This document shows, one piece after another, positions 1 through 10,025 of a DNA stretch of 64,000 bases (the stretch's first letter is position 1; the number at the start of each line of letters is the position of its first letter). The position numbers and the translations under genes were made by a program. Location of the stretch: the NCBI RefSeq assembly GCF_933775445.1, contig NC_065877.1, forward strand, positions 2,852,001-2,916,000, written 5' to 3'. The notes under the pieces were generated by a model. The model was not told the origin of the DNA. It ran no database searches and saw only the letters and a program-made list of their open reading frames with translations. This DNA comes from Argentina anserina. Its lineage: Eukaryota > Streptophyta > Magnoliopsida > Rosales > Rosaceae.

Positions 1-421
1 TTCCATCACAATGACCTGCAATTCTGAGATCTGAAGAATGTTTTAATTTTAGAGAAGCTGGAAGCGGGAGATTAAGATCTTCAACTACAATTGACAAAAG
101 GACGTCATCGACATCATTCTCATCGTAGAGATCAAGTGAAGATAACCGAGTTTCTACATTGTCATCATCATTCAAACATTCCTCTTTCTCATCTATGATT
201 TTCTTGTTTTTGCCTATGAAGACAGGGCGCTTGAAAAGGACTGGCATAGAGGATGCTCCCATACTGTTAGAAAGGTGCTTAGCTACGAAATTAGGGCCTT
301 TGATTAAATTACACCACAAAATACACACACACTTAAACCGCATCAAAGATTTGGGAGGCAATCTTGATAGAAGTTGTTCCACGAAGTCTTCAGACAAGTA
401 CAATTTGCTAAACTTTTCCAT
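1..421 (-). CDS. F-box/FBA protein, N-terminal part (cut by window start)
   Basis: Reading the minus strand from ATG at 421, the frame stays open for 140 codons to the window edge. An F-box lies at about residues 10-50, with LLSRLPPKSLMRFKCVC and a following LW. The conserved AKHLSNSMGASSMPVLFKRP block follows, and GHCDG, which opens the FBA domain, is reached at the edge. F-box proteins of this group bind SKP1 through the F-box and recruit substrates to SCF ubiquitin ligases through the C-terminal domain; the substrate is unknown. The closest relative in this window is the minus-strand gene at 38867-40225: similarity runs along the whole visible part and part of the upstream DNA. No break is seen. 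The C-terminal two thirds lie outside the window, so its intactness cannot be judged. Confidence 0.85.
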   Translation of the reverse strand, partial: MEKFSKLYLSEDFVEQLLSRLPPKSLMRFKCVCILWCNLIKGPNFVAKHLSNSMGASSMPVLFKRPVFIGKNKKIIDEKEECLNDDDNVETRLSSLDLYDENDVDDVLLSIVVEDLNLPLPASLKLKHSSDLRIAGHCDG

Positions 422-943
422 ATCTCCTTCAAGGAAAATGAATAGAATATATCCTTCTCATGCAGGCTCGGAATTCTAATAGTGCAGAGGCAAAGAGCTA
501 TTTGTTAAGTAACTACATGATAATAAAATATATACTTATTGTTTCCGAGAATTTTAGATGCACCGCGTGTAAATATACAATTCAATATAGATAGTTAAAT
601 TAAATTAAAGACGTTATAGATGATAGAATTGTATCATCTAATTGCACGCCATGCAAGAATTTCTGCCCTTATCCATCGTATGTTTACAACGGGGATTAAC
701 CTCTGGTAATACGATGTCCAGTACGTTAAAAAAAACATGTATTTCGGCATGCCAAAAACTGAGCCATTTATTCAGGCCAACCTTTTTTAAACAATTCTAA
801 ATGATCTACGCAGACAATTACGTTCTACGATTCAGATCCGAATTAGGTACGTATTTCTCTAATTTTGGGAAGGAGTTGTTAGAAAGCTTTGGATCGGAGG
901 GTGTACCAGTAAGGATTTTAGGCAAAAGATAGGAATTGGTCAA
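422..943. other. Upstream region of F-box gene, no other gene seen
   Basis: AT-rich DNA holding the presumed promoter and leader of the minus-strand F-box gene. A stretch around 745-780 (gccatttattcaggcca) resembles DNA upstream of the related gene near 40440-40460, so the duplication that made the pair probably included promoter sequence. No further coding potential is visible. Confidence 0.5.
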
Positions 944-949
944 TTGATG

Positions 950-1285
950 GGCACCATAATTCTGGGTACAGTACACTCAAGTGCAGCTGAGACAAAATCA
1001 AGTGTTGAGTCAGCTCAATCGAAAAATTTAAATGCACCACTTTGGAAGTATGTTACGAAGGAGGTAGTGGAAGGAGACAATGTTTATGTTACATGTAAAA
1101 ATATGCAAAAGAAATTTCCATGGGTCACATCCGAGAGTGAAGGCTCATTTTCTTAAACTCAAAGGTTATGGGGTCATTGCTTGCCCCAAAGTCACATCAG
1201 AACAGCAGTCGGAAATGCTATAACTTCTAGCACTTAAAAAGGTTCATTTACCTCCCTCTTCAAGTTTTATAGGAAGTGGTTCAAG
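950..1285 (+). pseudogene. hAT transposase N-terminal BED zinc-finger fragment
   Basis: A first frame reads APLWKYVTKEVVEGDNVYVTC (an aromatic-rich BED-finger start), then the homology jumps one frame at about 1120 to HGSHPRVKAHFLKLKGYG followed by an IACPKVTSE motif. This is the typical BED zinc-finger order of hAT transposases (C..C, then H..RVKAHL, then C.KV). After a stop the same frame continues to a serine-rich LPPSSSFIGSGSS at about 1245-1285, as in plant hAT proteins. The homology stops where minus-strand gypsy pol begins. The matching C-terminus is found at 8171-8417 on the same strand. Broken by a frameshift and a stop; not functional. Confidence 0.7.
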
Positions 1286-1860
1286 TTAAATGTTATCCAC
1301 AAACACTACAACAAACTCATCCAAGTACGGGTTAAAGATTTGGTTCATCAAACTCATAAAGACAGCTGGTACATTTGTTAGACCAAAGGGCATGACCACA
1401 AACTCATAGTGTCCATACCGGGTCCTAAAAGCTGTCTTCGATATATCTTCTTCCATCACCCTGAGTTGATGGTAACCGGATCTCAAATCAATCTTAGAGA
1501 ACACCGTAGCTACTTTAAGCTGATCAAACCAATCATCAATCTTAGGCAAATGGTACCTATTCTTGATGGTCACCTTGTTCAGTTCCCTGTAGTCCACACA
1601 TAACCGCAGAGAACTATCTTTCTTTTTCACGAACAGAACCGGTGCACCCCAAGTGAGACGCTAGGTCTAATGAACCCTTGGTCTAATAGTTCATCTATGT
1701 GCACCTTCAACTCTTTAAGTTCGTTTTGTCCCATTTTATAAGGCGCATTTGACACTAGTGCCGTACCAGGTACCACATATATGCAGAAATCTACAACTCT
1801 TTGAGGAGGTAACCCTGGTATCTCTTGGAACACCTCACTATACTCAGATACTATCACAAT
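1286..1860 (-). mobile_element. Ty3/gypsy reverse transcriptase fragment, broken
   Basis: On the minus strand, residues from SEYSEVFQEIPGLPPQR and a following [19 protein letters not shown] motif lead into [35 protein letters not shown] and [15 protein letters not shown]. These are the N-terminal landmarks of gypsy reverse transcriptase. A frameshift lies near 1630. The frame ends at FVDNI, where the catalytic FVDD should be: the second Asp is Asn and a stop follows at once. RNase H, integrase and the 3' LTR are absent. Together with 4626-5877 this is one old gypsy element into which the LTR at 1866-4620 was inserted. Confidence 0.85.
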
Positions 1861-1865
1861 GTTTG
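1861..1865. repeat. Target site duplication, left copy (gtttg)
   Basis: gtttg directly left of TGTAACGACC; the same five bases lie at 4621-4625 directly right of GGTTATTACA. Five bases is the usual duplication size for Ty3/gypsy integrase. Confidence 0.8.
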
Positions 1866-2467
1866 TGTAACGACCCCAAAATTTCGAGCTTAAAAACTCA
1901 AATTTTCAAAGTCGTAAAACACCAAAACAATCTCAACGAATCGAAATCATTTAAAATGCCACAGCGGATCATCTCTGAGTTCAAAATACAACTCAGTCAA
2001 ACCGATTATTACAAACCCAATTATAATTCAACATTATAACAAATGGAAATGTATAATCCTCACAACAACCTCACAAGATAGTCACACCAAATCCTCGCAC
2101 CAGCAGGAGATAAATAACTTCAAGTTCTCTTAGCGGTCCGTCAATTCCCGCTAATCCACACCTGCGGAGTTATCCACTACACCATCGAATTTGTGCACCG
2201 GGATTGTAAATACAAACCCGGTAAGCTTTACAGCTCGTATGAGTAAAATAAAAATATAACTCGCATATCAACATATACAAAAATCCACAAATAAACAAAT
2301 ATAAATGCACTCATGAGTCAATGGACGGCCCATCTGGTTGTCTCAAAAATATGAAAATGAAAGTACTCATGAGAAATCGGGCAACCCCTCTGTTTGCCCA
2401 AATGCATTTATAATACGGGTACTAATGAGCACTGGTACACCTCTGTTACCCCTCACGTAGTACACGC

Positions 2468-2600
2468 CGACGTTGGGCAACCTCCTCGCTACCCAACGCC
2501 CGACGTAGGGCAACCTCCTCGCTACCCTACGCCCGACATCGGGCAACCTCCTCGCTACCCTATTTCCGACATCGGGCAACCTCCTCGCTACCCGATGTCT
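2468..2600. repeat. 33-bp tandem repeat, 4 units, each a potential hairpin
   Basis: Four units with exact 33-bp spacing share the core gggcaacctcctcgctaccc. The left arms are cgttggg (2471), cgtaggg (2504), atcggg (2538) and atcggg (2571). The right arms are cccaacg (2492), ccctacg (2525), ccctat (2558) and cccgat (2591). Units 1, 2 and 4 pair perfectly although their arm sequences differ; unit 3 has one mismatch. Lies inside the solo LTR. The ORFs that cross the array are a by-product of its periodicity. Confidence 0.85.
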
Positions 2601-2700
2601 GGCAGACAGACTAGAGCTCTAACTGTATCGTAACTTTCGCCCGGCCAAAGGCTAGGTTCCGACATGCCAATCACGTCCGAAGACTGGTCCGAAGACATAA

Positions 2701-3150
2701 AACCACGTACAATAATCTACTCATTATTTGTACAAATCGCATCAACATGCTCAATATATAATTCTCATCACCACTGTGATCATATTCACAAACGAAATCC
2801 TAACAGTATATAATATAGCAAACTATATATATATATATATGTACCTATTTACCATTTATACAATATATATATAATCCACTTTATTATATACATGTCATAT
2901 TTCATAAACACGTCCGAAGACAAAACGTTTTAACAATTCTCAACGTTAAAACCACATACAATAATCTACTCATTATTTGTACAAATCGCATCACATGCTC
3001 AATATATAATTCTCATCACCATTGTGATCATATTCACAAACGAAATCCTAACAGTATATAATATAGCAAACTATATATATATGTACATATTTACCATTTA
3101 TACAATATATATATAATCCACTATATCATATACATGTCATATTTCATTCT
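2701..3150. repeat. 250-bp tandem duplication inside the LTR
   Basis: The stretch starting aaaccacgtacaataatc at about 2700 recurs at about 2950 with few differences. It includes the (ta)n tract and the cacgtccgaagac motif. The second LTR copy (5881-8170) has only one version, so the duplication is specific to this LTR or its recent source. Confidence 0.75.
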
Positions 3151-4295
3151 TTAATATTTTGCAAAATCTTGAATCTCCGCAAGGCAAAATCTTTAATATT
3201 TCATTCTTTACTCACCTTATAAACTCGAGCGTAATTCCACAAATCCGACAGTAACTCCTTTCCTTGATTTAACGATCACCTTGAAATGATAAGAAAAAAA
3301 TTTAGAATCGTTATGTAAACCTTTAAATGTCGAAACAGTAATAATCTGTTACTGTTCAGCAATTTCTGGTTTTACGAATCTACTGTTCACTTAGTACTAT
3401 TCACGTATTTACTATTCATGTATTACTGTGCAAATACACATCCATTACGTATTCTTGTACGAGTACATACTGTTTACGTATTTATAGTACGTATGAATAC
3501 TATTCAAATGTAAATACTATCTCAGTAAATAATAATTACTGAATTACCCTTTTTGAAATTACTTTTTACATTTACTGAAGTAATTTATATTTACATTTAC
3601 CGTACGTAAAATAAAATTTATATTTACCGTACGTAAATCTCCTTTTTACATTCACCGTCATAAACTGTTCACGCGCCGCCGCACGTGGCGGCGCGTGGGG
3701 TACACGCGCCACTCGCCGGCGACCGTGCGTGGGGCCCACACGCCTACTCCGATACGAGAGCGTATCACGCCACCTCCGCCCTAAAAACCATCCTCTCCTC
3801 CTCCTCCACCTTCCTACGGTCTCAGACCACCCCTAGACCGCTCCACGCTCCCACACGCGCCGCCTAAGGCGGCGGTGTTCATCATTTCTTCTCCCCTCCG
3901 ATCTCACTCCGATCTCCTCCACAAATCATCCAAAAAATCCACCATACACATAACAACAATCACAACATCATTTATAGTCGAATCCTCACCTATTTTTGGT
4001 CTTGGGAGCACCGGAGCTCGTCGGAGAGCTCGGTCTAGTCATGCGGGTCCGGTGCGGCGCGACGAGCTTCACGGCGGCGAGCTGGCTTGCGTCTTGCTCG
4101 GTGGTGCGTCGCGTCGTGCCTGCGAGGTCGCTGGTGCCGGCGGTGAGGAGCACCTCCCTCGGAGGAGGGAGATCGATGGTGGAAGCCGAGAGGGAAAAAG
4201 AGAGATTGGGTGAGATGGAGAGGGACGCGGAGAGAGGAGAGAGGGAGAGAAAATAAGGATTTCCAAATATGGAAACCCTAACCTGTATAATTCCC

Positions 4296-4303
4296 CTTTT
4301 ATA
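4296..4303 (-). promoter_or_regulatory. Putative LTR TATA box
   Basis: The minus strand reads tataaaag within the terminal 330 bp of the LTR. The equivalent place in the second LTR (7843-7852) also carries a TATA-like tataaaaagg. Its position fits U3 promoter use towards the minus-strand gag. Confidence 0.4.
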
Positions 4304-4620
4304 CCCGTTTCTAAAATTGGAAACTAACTTCCGATGTTAATAACTTTCACATACGACGTCTGATTCTACCGCGTGACGTGTCCTCAAACTCGTATCGACG
4401 AGCTCTATAATTTTCATGAAGGGAGTTTTTGCAACCGAGCGACGTAATAAAAGTCGATTTTTCACGTCACGGAAACGTAACGTTTTTCTGATCAAACGTT
4501 TCGATAACGTTTCCGTTTTCGATTTACCGCTTCGCTAAGCAAACAAAATTCGTTTAATTAAATTTCAAAAATTTATGAACTTAAAAACAATTCAACATTC
4601 GCTCCAATCGGGTTATTACA

Positions 4621-4625
4621 GTTTG
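4621..4625. repeat. Target site duplication, right copy (gtttg)
   Basis: Right-hand partner of the duplication at 1861-1865, bordering the solo LTR. Confidence 0.8.
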
Positions 4626-5877
4626 CAATAGTTACTTTTTGATCTACATATTCCACATGTGCCAAAACTCATGTTCTCATGGCATTATCTGACTTGAGGC
4701 AACGATAACGAAATACTGATTCTCCGGGTCTATAGAAGAACACCACCATGTCAAAGCAATTAATCACTATGTGTTGCGGCCTCAACCAATCAATTCCTAG
4801 GATCACATCATAGGTGTGGTTCATAATCACTATCAAAGAAGCAGAGAATTCTCTACCTCCAATTACAATATGACAAGCCTTGCAGATTGTCTCAAGTTCA
4901 AGGGACACTCCAAGAGGTAAAGTGGCACATAAAGAGTTTCCAAGAGGTGTAGGAATCAATCCTAACATCTCCACTACCGAACTAGCAATAAATGAATGTG
5001 ATACTCCTGTATCAAACAGTACTCTAGAAAGGTAGTCAAAAATAGATAAGGTATATTCCACTCTTGTGTCTCGCTGACCCACTGCGAACACTCTAGCTTG
5101 GCCCACTGGTAACTGTCTCTGTTGATGTTCATGTCTACCCTGCGGAGGTCGGGTACAGTCTTTAGCCATATGTCCCACTTGCCCACACTTATAACAGCAT
5201 GTTCTCTTTGATTTCGGACAAGTTGTGGCGTAGTGCCCCATGTTGTTGCAAACGAAACACCTTATTGCTGTCATCGGTCTAACCGGTGCGGTCCTAACAA
5301 AAGGAGATGCTGCCTTGGCCAGAGTCTGGTAATAGGGTTTCGACCTCTTCCAAGATCCACCTTTCTGTCTTGAGAACCCGTTGCCTGCACTGATTGCCTT
5401 GCCTTTTCCTCTAGTATCTCTATTTTCCACATCTCCTCCGCGTGTCTTATTAGCCTGTTCCAAATTCAGGGCACTCTCATACGTCAACTCTTTGGTAGAC
5501 AGACAAAGTGTTGATATGATGGTCTTGTATTTTTGTTTAAGTCCCCATAGAAACTTCTGGGCTAAGGAGGTTGCACCAAGTGGTCTGACAAACCGATACA
5601 ATTGTGCAAAATGGGCCTCATACTCCCTGACAGTCATATCTCCCTGTACTAGCTCAAGGAACTCAAGTTCTAGATCCTCCTGCATTGTAGCTATAAAGTA
5701 CTTTTCTCTAAAGAGTGTCGTGAAACCATCCCAGGTCAAGGTAGACACATCCACAGCCCGCCTCGTGCTCTTCCACCAATCTAGGGCATCATCCTTTAAG
5801 ATGAATGTGGCTATCATCATCTTCTCTATCTCAGAGCACACCATCATCTCAAAGTAGGTTTCCATACTCTCAATCAT
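4626..5877 (-). mobile_element. Ty3/gypsy gag-protease fragment
   Basis: Minus-strand frame of about 400 codons. It holds a gag core (WWKSTRRAVDVSTLTWDGF, then FREKYF and VREYEAHFAQLYRFV), two CCHC zinc knuckles (CFVCNNMGHYATTC and CYKCGQVGHMAKDC), and an aspartic protease with the LFDTGVSHSFIA active site and ILGIDWL near its end. Two knuckles and this protease place it near plant chromovirus-type gypsy elements; the exact clade is inference. The usual gag N-terminus is missing: homology starts abruptly at 5877 next to LTR-like DNA. The frame stops at 4669, 44 bp before the solo LTR, and pol continues beyond it at 1860. Confidence 0.85.
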
Positions 5878-5921
5878 CACATGTTATTGTACAAACAACC
5901 ATCACATGTTATTGTACAAAT
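5875..5921. repeat. Short direct repeat at the gag/LTR junction
   Basis: catcacatgttattgtacaaa occurs twice, 26 bp apart, exactly where gag homology ends and LTR homology begins. It may mark the deletion or slippage that removed the gag start and the LTR end. Confidence 0.5.
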
Positions 5922-6008
5922 CCAAGAGACATGCTCAAATAAATCAATATCAAAGCTATAATGAACTCATTCGCAAATGGAAATTATGACAGTATATGAT
6001 ATAGCAAA

Positions 6009-6013
<5 letters not shown>

Positions 6014-6051
<38 letters not shown>
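6014..6051. repeat. (AT)n microsatellite in the second LTR copy
   Basis: About 19 uninterrupted at units; the corresponding place in the solo LTR has shorter runs (2826-2841 and 3074-3082). Confidence 0.85.
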
Positions 6052-6054
<3 letters not shown>

Positions 6055-6302
6055 ATTTTACCAACTATACACATACACAATCCACCATATCATATACTTA
6101 TAATAGTTCATTCTTTTTAATTAAGCGTAATTATGAATCTCCGCAAGGGTAGATTCGTCAATGTGAGATTTTTACTCACCTTATATTCCTGAGCGTAATT
6201 TCCACAATTCTGAACTCGAATCTTTTACTTGTTGTGTCGATCATCTAGAATAGATAAGAAGTGAATTTAGAAGCGTTACCATCAGTGATAATGTAGCTAA
6301 AG

Positions 6303-6600
6303 TACTAACCAAGTCTGATTGCCTCGGATCCCTTCATTATTCGCAAGTCTTTGCATGAATCGACGAACATCCTCCAAGATATAAAATACTATATTAGCAA
6401 CATCGTTCATTTGAGTCAAGTGTTGAATTTTAGTTAACCAATTTGATCGACGAGAACTTACTCCCATGGTACATCTCCCACAAGCATCCAATCTCCATCT
6501 TTGTCTTCATAAGTAGGCACATACTCAGAAGGTCTATCAGTTTTCTCTCGTTCATGAAATCCTTCATTCCTTGTGACCCACAGTTACCTTCATTCATGTA
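6303..6600 (-). pseudogene. Aux/IAA gene fragment captured in an LTR
   Basis: The minus strand from 6600 reads [20 protein letters not shown], then after a small frameshift [20 protein letters not shown] plus WE, then a GTAAGT donor at about 6462. After an intron of roughly 100 bp ending in ag, MFVDSCKDLRIMKGSEAIRL follows. This is the C-terminal PB1 region (domains III/IV) of Aux/IAA auxin-response repressors, which mediates dimerisation with ARF factors; the acidic [12 protein letters not shown] motif is diagnostic. Intron retention indicates capture from DNA or unspliced RNA. The block is absent from the otherwise collinear solo LTR. It lacks degron and EAR domains and has a frameshift, so it is not a functional repressor. 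Confidence 0.8.
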
Positions 6601-7656
6601 AACATAAACATATTAAACCACTTGCAAACAAAGAAAGGAAAACGTTGCGTGAAACTGTGAAATGTGCCGAAACGGTAATAATGTTTTACTGTTCAGCAAT
6701 TTTTAGTTTTTACGAAATTACTGTTCACATCATACTATTCACGTATTACTATATAAATACAAATTAACTACGTATTCATAAACAAGTACATACTATTTAC
6801 GTAGTTATGTACAAATACATACTATTTACGTATTCCTGTACATCCATGTACTATTCCATCATAAATACTGTCTCATTAAATAATAATTACCGATTTACCC
6901 TTTAGAAATTACTTTTACAATTACTGTACATAAAATACCTTTACATTTACTGTACGTAATTTACTTTTTACATTCACCGTACGTAAAATATTTTTTCAAA
7001 ATTTATTGTTGAAAATCACTGTTCACGCGCCCCCTCCGGCGTCCGCGCGTGGCGCTCACACGCCTCTCCACAGTGGCAGCGCATGGAGCTCGCGCGCTGC
7101 ACAAACCGGCGCGCGTGGTAGCCCTCCGCCGCCCAAATCTCTTTCTTTTTTCCGCCTCTACCCTCCTACGGCCTCAGGCCGCCTCCTTGCCCCCTTCACC
7201 CTCCCTCACACGCCGCCTAAGGCGGAGGTATTCTCTCCATATCCTCCTCTTCCGGTGGAGATCCAAAACAATCACAAACAACCACAATAATCACATTAAA
7301 CTAACCTTCACCTCGATTGAACCTTGAAACCGTCGGATTATCGCCGGAGAAGCTCGAGATGCCGGCGGTGTTCAGTTTTCGGAGGAATTTGCTATAGCTC
7401 GGATTGGGTTCCAATTCGATCGGAAGGCGCCGGAGGATGAGGCGCGGTGGAGTGGAGCGATCGTTGAGTGTTTGCGTCGCCGGAGGAGTAGCTCGGACGG
7501 CGGAGGAAATCGTAGGCCTATGGTTGTCGTGCGAGAGCTCATGGCGGTGAGGGGAGGCGTGTGGAGCTCGGGATTTGATGCGGAGGGCCGTGCGAAACTC
7601 TAGAGGCCAGCGGTGAGAGCCATAATGGGTTGGGTTGGGAGATCGCCGGAGGCGAT

Positions 7657-7763
<107 letters not shown>

Positions 7764-8170
7764 CGGAGAGGGCTGTGGGGAGAGGAGATAGAGAGGGAGA
7801 AGTGAGAGTTTCCGAAATTGGAAACCCTAATTCCAAAGTTTTCCTTTTTATACCCTTTTCCAAAATCGGAAACTAACTTCCGTCATTAATAACTTTCACG
7901 TACGACGTTCGATTAAAACGACTGACATGTCCACGAACTCCTATCGACGAGCTCTACAACTTTCGTGAATGATGTTTTTTGAAAACGAGCGACGGAGTAA
8001 AAGTCGACTCCCGCGTCACGAAATGTAACGTTTTTCTGATTAGATTTCTGAAGATGGTTTCGTTTTCGATTTTACGACGTCGTGAAGCGAAACAAATGCG
8101 GTTTAATAAACACACTTATTAAAGTCTAGGAATTCAAATAATTTATTCCGAAAAAAATCGGGTCATTACA

Positions 8171-8417
8171 GGTTTGAAGAGGAACAAGTTACAACAAAAA
8201 AGAGCACACGATTTGGTTTATGTTCACACAAATCTTCATCTTTTGGCAAGGAGGCATCCTAGCTACGAAAAAGATTTTGGATTCAGTGTGGGATCTTGCG
8301 GGAGATGGTCATGAGTCTATGTTGTCAGGGAATGTTGATATGCTTCAACTTGCCACTTTGTCCCTTGATGAACCGGTGTTGGAGAGGACTATATTTGTTG
8401 AAGATGAGATGGAGTCT
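8171..8417 (+). pseudogene. hAT transposase C-terminal fragment
   Basis: Directly right of the LTR end, plus strand: RNKLQQKRAHDLVYVHTNLH followed by LLARRHPSY corresponds to the end of the hAT C-terminal dimerisation domain (RN.L...RA.DLV.VH.NLRLL.R). After a frameshift comes WDLAGDGHES and then LATLSLDEPVLERTIF, matching the acidic tail of plant hAT proteins. Same strand and family as the BED fragment at 950-1285, so both are probably the two ends of one hAT gene. The catalytic middle (about 500 residues) is gone. Stop at 8418. Confidence 0.7.
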
Positions 8418-8896
8418 TGATTTACTTGTGAAGGCAAATTTATGATATATATTGCTATTAGTCATCAATACTTTGTTGAAGAATTACTTGGATCTACATG
8501 TTTTGATAATTGGTTGTTATATGTATAGGTATGGGGAAAAAGACTTGTCTCTTGTGTGATTGAAGCCATGTGAAGGCTAGTTTAATCTTGTTATGAATAT
8601 CAATTCAACTTCGTAATAAGTTGTTAATTATGCACTTTATCACATGCTTTACACATTTTTTATGTTATTTCTTATGAATTATTATGTAATTGAATGAATT
8701 TGGAACTTTAATTTGATATTATAACTATCATGTCGGTACTATATATATTTTTTACACATTAATATATTTATATATATATATATATTAAATTATATATAAA
8801 TTAACGTGTCGATGCCGTGTTAGGATATAAGTTTTGAAGATTTATCATGCCGCGGTATTGCGCCGTAATGGTGTCGCGGTGTCTGTACTACATAGC
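8418..8896. other. AT-rich DNA, probable hAT 3' flank
   Basis: No coding potential. Includes a (ta)n tract near 8770-8790. The GC-richer stretch at 8805-8890 (cgtgtcgatgccgtgtt and similar phrases) resembles subterminal DNA of plant hAT elements, but I could not define an end or a target duplication. Confidence 0.35.
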
Positions 8897-9593
8897 TGTG
8901 ATCCCAAATCCAAAGATTATTAATGTCATGTCGAACCGGCGAATTTTATATGATAGTGATCGTCTGATTATTCACCCTCGTAGGGAAAAATTATACAGCT
9001 TGGGTACTGGTTCTTGGAGGGGGATCAATATCAATTATTTGGATACAGAAACTATTACCTTCTGGCCTATTCTTTTCCAGTTGTACTCTGAAGGTCTCCT
9101 CTATTGGTTTGGAAATGAGCAAAGGAAGGACCTCCTCTCTGAGTTCGACCAGAATGATGAGGATAACAGTAGACTCACTATCATATTCTATGATACAGGA
9201 GATGAGCTCTTCCATACTTTATTGCTTCCAGATGGTTTCTATATATGATCCAAATGACGGTCTCTATACCATGCGTCTTGCATTGTTGAAAGAATCCATT
9301 GCTCTTTATGGCTTTCACGTACTGCATTGGTAACTGTCCTGAACCATTTGAAATCTGGATAATGGTCGACTTTGAAGGTACCAATTTTTCTTGGACAAAA
9401 CAGTTAGCAGTTGTGCCGGCCATTCAGGAACTTTATATGCCAGGGGCTGTTTGGAAGAACAGTGCTGTTCTAATGAATAGAGAAGGGCGAGTACTTTCCT
9501 TCGATTTTGAGAAGGAAGAGATTACGTATCACCCAATCCACGGTGTGCTTTGAGCAGATTTTCAAGCTCTGTTTGTGTGTACAGTATAGTTTC
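8897..9593 (+). pseudogene. F-box/FBA pseudogene, C-terminal half, split by a MULE
   Basis: FBA-domain remains in three frames: DPKSKDY at 8899, then HPRREKLYSLGTGSWR, FWPILFQLYSEGLLYWFG and LLLPDGFY, a frameshift, LLKESIALYGF, another frameshift, and EPFEIWIMVDFEGTNFSWTK up to YHPIHGVL. After a stop at about 9551, FQALFVC follows. The last codons (SIVSVKG) are split: the first part is here and the rest (gtcaaggg) lies at 14975 after a Mutator-like insertion. The F-box half is missing; an intact homologue is the gene at 27811-29070. Not functional. Confidence 0.85.
9585..9593. repeat. 9-bp target site duplication, left (tatagtttc)
   Basis: Same nine bases at 14966-14974. Removing the element and one copy gives agtatagtttcagtcaaggg, which aligns with the conserved last codons (S-V/I-V-S-V-N/K-G) of F-box genes in this window. 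Confidence 0.85.
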
Positions 9594-9857
9594 GAGAGCT
9601 TATTCCATACACAGCCCGTGTATAAACACGGGTCAAAAAAGCTGACGTGGCAGTTAAATTAGAGAGAAACGGTCAACATCTTATCGTTAGTCAATAGATC
9701 AAATTTCGGTTAATTTGCTTTTACCATGAGCACGCCAAACTCACCTGGAGCTCTAATACATATTCTATATTTCCCCAGATCTCCATCAGCCGCAATATCT
9801 TGACTCAACCTCCTCAGATTTATTCTCTAAGCCTAATGACTGATCTATTGCTTCAAC

Positions 9858-10025
9858 CGAGGGCTTGCATGTGCCACCAACAACGAACCGCTCGAAAAGG
9901 GCCTTTGTTCCCTTCGGCGAGATGATCGAATCGAAGATCATCAACGACCGCGAGACCGGGAGGCAGGGAGTTCGGAGTCGCCACCTTTAGCGACGACAAG
10001 GCCATGAGGGAACCAATCGAAGAGG
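9858..10025 (+). pseudogene. Captured RRM fragment of a glycine-rich RNA-binding protein
   Basis: The plus strand gives LACATNNEPLEK, then after a frameshift FVPFGEMIESKIINDRETGR, then after another FGVATFSDDKAMREPIEEG. This follows the RRM of plant GRP7-type proteins nearly word for word, where the family has LAWAT, SKIINDRETGRSRGFGFVTF and a DEKAM.DAIEGMNG motif. RNP1 (RGFGFVTF) is degraded to FGVATF. The glycine-rich tail is absent. It sits within 450 bp of the left end of the Mutator-like element, so I infer capture by that element. Two frameshifts make it non-coding. Confidence 0.75.

Larger units (their letters stand above)
1866..4620 (-). mobile_element. Solo LTR of a gypsy-type element, with 5-bp TSD
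   Basis: The segment starts TGTAACGACC and ends GGTTATTACA, i.e. TGTAA/TTACA inverted ends, and is flanked by gtttg at 1861-1865 and gtttg at 4621-4625. Removing it and one gtttg restores continuity of the surrounding gypsy pol region, so it is a nested insertion. No gag, pol, PBS or second LTR is inside, so at 2755 bp it looks like a solo LTR. Orientation is inferred as minus from the TATA-like box at 4296-4303 and from the similar LTR at 5881-8170, which lies upstream of minus-strand gag. It contains a 33-bp repeat array and a 250-bp tandem duplication. Confidence 0.85.

Noticed and set aside
2367..2633. Overlapping ORFs with R-R-L-P-x-V-G or Q-P-P-R-Y-P repeats
   Set aside because: By-product of the 33-bp repeat in an LTR; both strands are open for the same reason.
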